Source of the DNA: CAYJFX01 sp964370315 | Lineage (GTDB): Bacteria > Spirochaetota > Spirochaetia > Treponematales > Treponemataceae | Direction of reading: 5' to 3' | Length of the DNA stretch: 18,736 nt | NCBI GenBank assembly: GCA_964370315.1 | Contig: CAYJIS010000040.1 | Span: 1 to 18,736 of the forward strand | Shown: positions 15,037 to 18,736 of the stretch, piece by piece | How positions within the stretch are numbered: position 1 is the stretch's first letter | Layout of the letters: every line of letters starts with the position of its first letter | Notes under the pieces: generated by a model | Told to the model about the DNA's origin: nothing | Databases searched by the model: none | The model's input: the letters and a program-made list of their open reading frames with translations, nothing else | Translations under genes and position numbers: made by a program

Positions 15037-17181
15037 ATGAATATAGTAAATAAAAAGATTATTAGAGTTATTATTTTATCAGTAACTGTTTTTTTAATTA
15101 CATTAGTTTTATACTCTTTTACTGATGTATTTGTATTTTTAGAAAATAAGTCGTATGATTTTAGAGTGAGATTTTTTGCTGACAGTAAACAACCATCTGA
15201 GGATATAAGTGTAGTAGTGCTTGATCAAGACAGTTTAGACTGGGCTCAAAGAGAGCTTGGATGGTCATGGCCGTGGCCAAGAAGCGCATATGGTGATATT
15301 GTACGCTTTTTTAACTTAGCTGATGCTCATACTGTTACCTTTGACGTTTTATATACAGAGCCATCTGTATATGGAGAGGCAGATGATGAAAATTTTGCAC
15401 AAGCATCGCAAGAATATGGTAGAGTAGTGCAAACGGTCTTTTTCTCAGATCAATATGGTAATACTGATACTTGGCCAGAGGATACAAATGAAAGTTTATT
15501 TTATTATGGTATGAGAACCAATGGAATATCAGCAAAAAAAGAATCCACTGATGCACTTTTTCCTATACCATCTATAAGACAGTCAGCTGCTATTATTGGA
15601 AATATTTCTAGTACAATGGATTCAGATGGTGTGATAAGAAAGTATACTTTTTTTAATATTTTTTCTGACAATATAGTACCAAGTCTGGCCCTAGCTTCTC
15701 TTGTTGGTAGAGAAACTGAAAGAATTGAATTAAATTATGACAGTAATAAAAATTCAACTAATATTGGTTATAATGGTATTACTATTCCTGGAACCCCTTA
15801 TGATGGTATTCTGCTTAGGTATAGAAAAAGCATTGATGCGTATATTCCTTATAGTGCTAGAGATGTATTAGAGAGTTACGCAGCTATTCAAAACGGTGAG
15901 GAGCCTTTATTAAGTCCAGAATATTTTAATGATGATTTTGTTTTCTTTGCTTTTTATGCACCTGGCTTATTTGATATTGGGGCAACACCGATTTCGACTA
16001 GTTATCCTGGAGCTGGAGTACATATTACTGCTCTTGATAATCTTTTGCAGAATGATTTTATAAAACCAGTACCAAGTCATACTGCAGTTTTAATGATATT
16101 TTTTGCTGCATTGTTTGCTTGTGCTATTCAACAGAAATCTTTTAAAGCATCAGTTATTTGCATTCCACTCGGGGCATTATTGTTAACAATTTCGGTTGCT
16201 TTTGGATATCTACATGGATTTCATATCCCATACGTTGCACCACTATTTTCACTCACTCTTTCTTTCACTACATCTTTATTAGTAAGTTATAATACGGAAT
16301 ATAAACAAAAGCGATATATTAATTCAGTATTTAAACAGTATTTAAGTCCAGCTGTTATTGAAAAATTAATAGCTCATCCTGAACAGGTAAGTTTAGGTGG
16401 TGAACTACGAACATTAAGTGTATTCTTTTCTGATATTGAAGGATTTACAAGTATTTCAGAAAAAATGAATCCACAAGAATTAACAGAATTCTTAAATGAG
16501 TATTTATCGGCTATGAGTGATATAATTTTAGATTCAGGTGGGACAATAGACAAATATGAGGGAGATGCTATAATTGCATTTTGGAATGCACCGTTAGACC
16601 AAGAGGATCATGCTAAAAGAGCTATTGAAGCAGCAGTTGCATGTCAGAAAAAGTTACATGAAATTAATGTTAATTTAGAAAAAAAAGTAGGCAAACCAAT
16701 TAAAATGAGAATAGGCATAAACACTGGAGAAGCTGTTGTAGGTAATATGGGGTCTAAAAGCAGATTTGATTATACCATGATTGGTGATACAGTAAATCTT
16801 TGTGCAAGACTAGAAGGGTTAAATAAACAATTTGGTACATATACTATGTGTTCAGAAAATACCATGAAACAGGCAATTGAAGGCGGCACTGCTTTACAAT
16901 TCAGGGAACTATCACGTGTTATGGTAGTAGGAAAAAAAGACGCAATTTTTGTTTATGAGCCAATGCAAAGCATTGAATATGATAATAATAGTCTAGAATT
17001 TAAGACATTCTCAGAAGGTTTAGAGCTTTTTTATTTGGGAAAATTAACGGAAGCAGTTTCCGTGTTTGAAACCATTCAAAAAACTGACATAGTTTCAGAA
17101 AAATATATTCAAAAGTGTATGGGATTATTAATTGATAGAGATTCTATTAAGGATGGTATTTGGAGAGCTAACGAAAAATAA
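15037..17181 (+). CDS. CHASE2-domain adenylate cyclase (class III)
   Basis: This 714-residue membrane receptor should make cAMP from ATP in response to an extracytoplasmic signal. An N-terminal membrane helix (about 9-31) is followed by a CHASE2 sensor (about 45-330, with ISVVVLDQDSLDW, GWSWPWPRSAYGDIV and PGAGVHITALDNLL). Three further helices lie at about 345-415, and the class III cyclase domain at about 455-645. Metal-binding D466 (FFSDIEGFT) and D510 (KYEGDAIIAFW), adenine-specifying K506 and T580, and transition-state N587 and R591 are all present, so it should be active. The Lys/Thr pair points to ATP rather than GTP. The tail has one TPR-like segment (GLELFYLGKLTEAVSVFETI). No strong Shine-Dalgarno precedes ATG 15037. 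No effector of cAMP lies in the window. Confidence 0.92.
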   Translation: MNIVNKKIIRVIILSVTVFLITLVLYSFTDVFVFLENKSYDFRVRFFADSKQPSEDISVVVLDQDSLDWAQRELGWSWPWPRSAYGDIVRFFNLADAHTVTFDVLYTEPSVYGEADDENFAQASQEYGRVVQTVFFSDQYGNTDTWPEDTNESLFYYGMRTNGISAKKESTDALFPIPSIRQSAAIIGNISSTMDSDGVIRKYTFFNIFSDNIVPSLALASLVGRETERIELNYDSNKNSTNIGYNGITIPGTPYDGILLRYRKSIDAYIPYSARDVLESYAAIQNGEEPLLSPEYFNDDFVFFAFYAPGLFDIGATPISTSYPGAGVHITALDNLLQNDFIKPVPSHTAVLMIFFAALFACAIQQKSFKASVICIPLGALLLTISVAFGYLHGFHIPYVAPLFSLTLSFTTSLLVSYNTEYKQKRYINSVFKQYLSPAVIEKLIAHPEQVSLGGELRTLSVFFSDIEGFTSISEKMNPQELTEFLNEYLSAMSDIILDSGGTIDKYEGDAIIAFWNAPLDQEDHAKRAIEAAVACQKKLHEINVNLEKKVGKPIKMRIGINTGEAVVGNMGSKSRFDYTMIGDTVNLCARLEGLNKQFGTYTMCSENTMKQAIEGGTALQFRELSRVMVVGKKDAIFVYEPMQSIEYDNNSLEFKTFSEGLELFYLGKLTEAVSVFETIQKTDIVSEKYIQKCMGLLIDRDSIKDGIWRANEK

Positions 17182-17184
17182 CTC

Positions 17185-17213
17185 TTGACAAATCGATATG
17201 TTTTTAATATTAT
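17185..17213 (+). promoter_or_regulatory. Strong sigma70-type promoter for leuCD
   Basis: A perfect TTGACA (17185-17190) and TATTAT (17208-17213, 5 of 6 matches) are 17 bases apart, starting four bases after the cyclase stop. The predicted +1 is near 17220, giving a leader of about 175 nt before the leuC ATG. Confidence 0.8.
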
Positions 17214-17219
17214 TAAAGT

Positions 17220-17394
17220 AATTAAATATAATTAAACAGATAGCTCTAAAAACTTTGTTAGTTCCTAAAGCTATCTGATGAGTTTATGATATAAATGTTA
17301 TAAAAGAATTATTTATATCTTAAAGATCGCATTTTAGATTACTGAATATTCTTAAAAATTAAAGTTATTGAGAATATATAATATTGGAGATATT
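17220..17394 (+). promoter_or_regulatory. Structured 5' leader of leuC with three hairpins
   Basis: Three inverted repeats fill this leader. CAGATAGCT (17237-17245) pairs with AGCTATCTG (17269-17277), with a possible inner CTAA/TTAG pairing at 17246-17249 and 17258-17261. GATATAAAT (17288-17296) pairs with ATTTATATC (17311-17319). ATATTCTTAA (17346-17355) pairs with TTGAGAATAT (17368-17377), with one G-U, just upstream of the GGAGA ribosome site (17386-17390). No T-box consensus, no Leu-rich leader peptide and no U-tract terminator were found. It may be a regulatory RNA or protein-binding leader; the class is unknown. Confidence 0.5.
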
Positions 17395-18690
17395 ATGGGG
17401 AAAACCTTAGCTCAAAAAATATTTGAAAAACATATGGTAGAAAAACCGTATGATGATACATGGGTATTAAAACTTGATAGGGTATTTTGCCATGAAATTA
17501 CAACCCCTACAGCTATAGCTGATTTAATTGAAAAAGACATGGATAGAGTCTTTGATGCTACAAAAATAAAGGCTGTGATTGATCACGTAACACCAGCAAA
17601 GGATTCAAAAACAGCCGAACAAGGAAAAATGCTCCGTGATTGGGCAAAAAGAAACAGTATTAAAGATTTTTTTGATATTGGGCAAAACGGTGTATGTCAT
17701 GCAATTTTTCCTGAGAAAGGCTTTGTAAGACCGGGTTACACCGTAATTATGGGAGACAGCCACACCTGTACTCACGGTGCATTTGGAGCCTTTGCAGCAG
17801 GCGTTGGTACTACCGACCTTGAAGTTGGTATTCTAAAAGGTGTGTGCTCGTTTAAAGAGCCGAAAACGATTAAGTTCAATCTTACAGGAATCCTCCCTAA
17901 TGGCGTTTTTGCTAAAGACGTTATTTTACATATAATTTCACTTATTGGTGTAAATGGAGCTACAAATTGTGTAATGGAATTTGTAGGTCCTGTAGTAGAT
18001 ACTATGAGCATGGAAGCACGTATGACCATGTGTAATATGGCTATTGAAGCTGGTGGAACAAGTGGTGTATGTTATCCTGACATGACAACGGTAGAATATT
18101 TGTGGCCATTTATTAAAGACGATTTTTCAAGCAAAGATGATGCATTAAAAGAATATTCAAAATGGATTTCAGATATTGATGCAGAGTATGAAAAAACGTA
18201 TGACATTGATGTATCTACGTTAGTCCCAGTAGCGACATATGGTATGAAACCAGATGAAGTAAAGCCAATTATTGAAATGAAAGGTACAAAGATAGATCAA
18301 GTATATATTGGCTCTTGCACAAATGGTAGAATTGAAGATCTACGTGAAGCCGCACGCGTTTTAAATATTGGCTTAAAAGCTGGAAAAACGTTAGCTGAAG
18401 GAGTGCGTGGAATCCTTTCTCCTGCTACACCTACGATTTATAAACAAGCATTAAAAGAAGGTTTAATTGATATTTTTATGGATGCCGGTTTTTGTATAAC
18501 AAACCCAACATGCGGTGCGTGCCTTGGTATGAGTAATGGCGTTTTGGCAAATGGGGAAGTATGTGCATCAACAACCAACCGAAACTTCAACGGACGGATG
18601 GGTAAAGGTGGTGCAGTTCACCTTATGAGCCCTGCAAGCGCCGCAGCCACTGCAATAGTTGGAAGCATAGCGACAGAAGAAGACATTTAA
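17395..18690 (+). CDS. leuC: 3-isopropylmalate dehydratase large subunit (LeuC, HacA-like type)
   Basis: This 431-residue subunit works with LeuD to isomerise 2-isopropylmalate to 3-isopropylmalate in leucine synthesis. It shows aconitase-family landmarks: MGDSHTCTHGAFGAFAAGVGTTDLE, GATNCVMEF, and iron-sulfur ligands C308 (GSCTNG), C373 and C376 (PTCGACLG), which bind the 4Fe-4S cluster. The length of about 430 residues fits the shorter archaeal-type LeuC rather than the longer enterobacterial form, so homoaconitase or a related dehydratase is a possible alternative. A longer frame opens at a TTG at 17368, but ATG 17395 is preferred: GGAGA lies four bases upstream and the protein then starts MGKTLAQKIF, as in relatives. 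It is followed after 11 bases by the start of leuD. Confidence 0.9.
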   Translation: MGKTLAQKIFEKHMVEKPYDDTWVLKLDRVFCHEITTPTAIADLIEKDMDRVFDATKIKAVIDHVTPAKDSKTAEQGKMLRDWAKRNSIKDFFDIGQNGVCHAIFPEKGFVRPGYTVIMGDSHTCTHGAFGAFAAGVGTTDLEVGILKGVCSFKEPKTIKFNLTGILPNGVFAKDVILHIISLIGVNGATNCVMEFVGPVVDTMSMEARMTMCNMAIEAGGTSGVCYPDMTTVEYLWPFIKDDFSSKDDALKEYSKWISDIDAEYEKTYDIDVSTLVPVATYGMKPDEVKPIIEMKGTKIDQVYIGSCTNGRIEDLREAARVLNIGLKAGKTLAEGVRGILSPATPTIYKQALKEGLIDIFMDAGFCITNPTCGACLGMSNGVLANGEVCASTTNRNFNGRMGKGGAVHLMSPASAAATAIVGSIATEEDI

Positions 18691-18701
18691 GAGGAAAATA
18701 T

Positions 18702-18736
18702 ATGAAACAATTTGGTGGAAAGGTATTATTTTTAGA
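18702..18736 (+). CDS. leuD: 3-isopropylmalate dehydratase small subunit, N-terminus only
   Basis: ATG 18702 follows the leuC stop by 11 bases and is preceded by GAGGAA (18691-18696). The 11 codons visible read MKQFGGKVLFL, the expected N-terminus of LeuD, which supplies the swivelling domain of the heterodimeric isopropylmalate isomerase. The gene is cut by the window end. The identification rests on this short stretch plus the leuC context. Confidence 0.75.
   Translation, partial: MKQFGGKVLFL

Noticed and set aside
17278..17301. Tiny ORFs in the leuC leader (MSL, MI, ML) as an attenuation peptide
   Set aside because: They are two to three codons long with no ribosome site, and no adjacent terminator is present.
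17368..17394. TTG start giving nine extra residues on LeuC
   Set aside because: The TTG lies within the third leader hairpin and has no ribosome site; ATG 17395 with GGAGA fits the family start.

Overview
This is an AT-rich window in which every supported gene lies on the + strand. It looks like chromosomal DNA of a flagellated spirochaete, most likely a Treponema relative. The strongest markers are a full-length flagellar sheath protein FlaA (11196-12251), a spirochaete-type 'spiro-SPASM' protein (3018-4541), and the order amidase / GerMN-domain protein / FlaA, which I recall also occurring at TP0247-TP0249 of T. pallidum. No tRNA, rRNA, insertion sequence, prophage or CRISPR array was found. 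The longest stretch without a gene is 213 bases (17182-17394).

Region 1 (1-2968) holds the 3' end of ribonuclease Z, a TylF-like methyltransferase, a PfkB-family sugar kinase and a TrmH/SpoU-family RNA methyltransferase. The last three are tightly packed. Region 2 (3018-9514) is the most unusual part. It contains a spiro-SPASM protein whose catalytic motifs look degenerate, a GT-A-like glycosyltransferase, an 814-residue fusion (SpsF-like cytidylyltransferase, SpsG/PseG-like domain, zinc-knuckle methyltransferase), and an ATP-grasp ligase with an unexplained C-terminal tail. These four genes overlap end to start, so they are probably made together. They look like the late steps of a sugar-nucleotide/glycan decoration pathway. 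The early steps are not in the window, and the target (flagellin, surface glycan or other) is inference only.

Region 3 (9546-12300) is cell-envelope and flagellar: a secreted N-acetylmuramoyl-L-alanine amidase, a membrane-anchored GerMN-domain protein, and flaA with its own promoter region and a clear intrinsic terminator. Region 4 (12302-17181) is signalling and envelope. A RelA/SpoT-type nucleotide synthetase fused to TPR repeats starts from a promoter placed so that its mRNA should be leaderless. Next come an exported SH3 protein with its own promoter, an M48 metalloprotease lipoprotein, and a CHASE2-adenylate cyclase.

Region 5 (17185-18736) is the leucine biosynthesis pair leuC-leuD, with leuD cut by the window edge. 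A strong sigma70-type promoter precedes a leader of about 175 nt that contains three hairpins. This suggests post-transcriptional control, but the leader matches no riboswitch or T-box I recognise.
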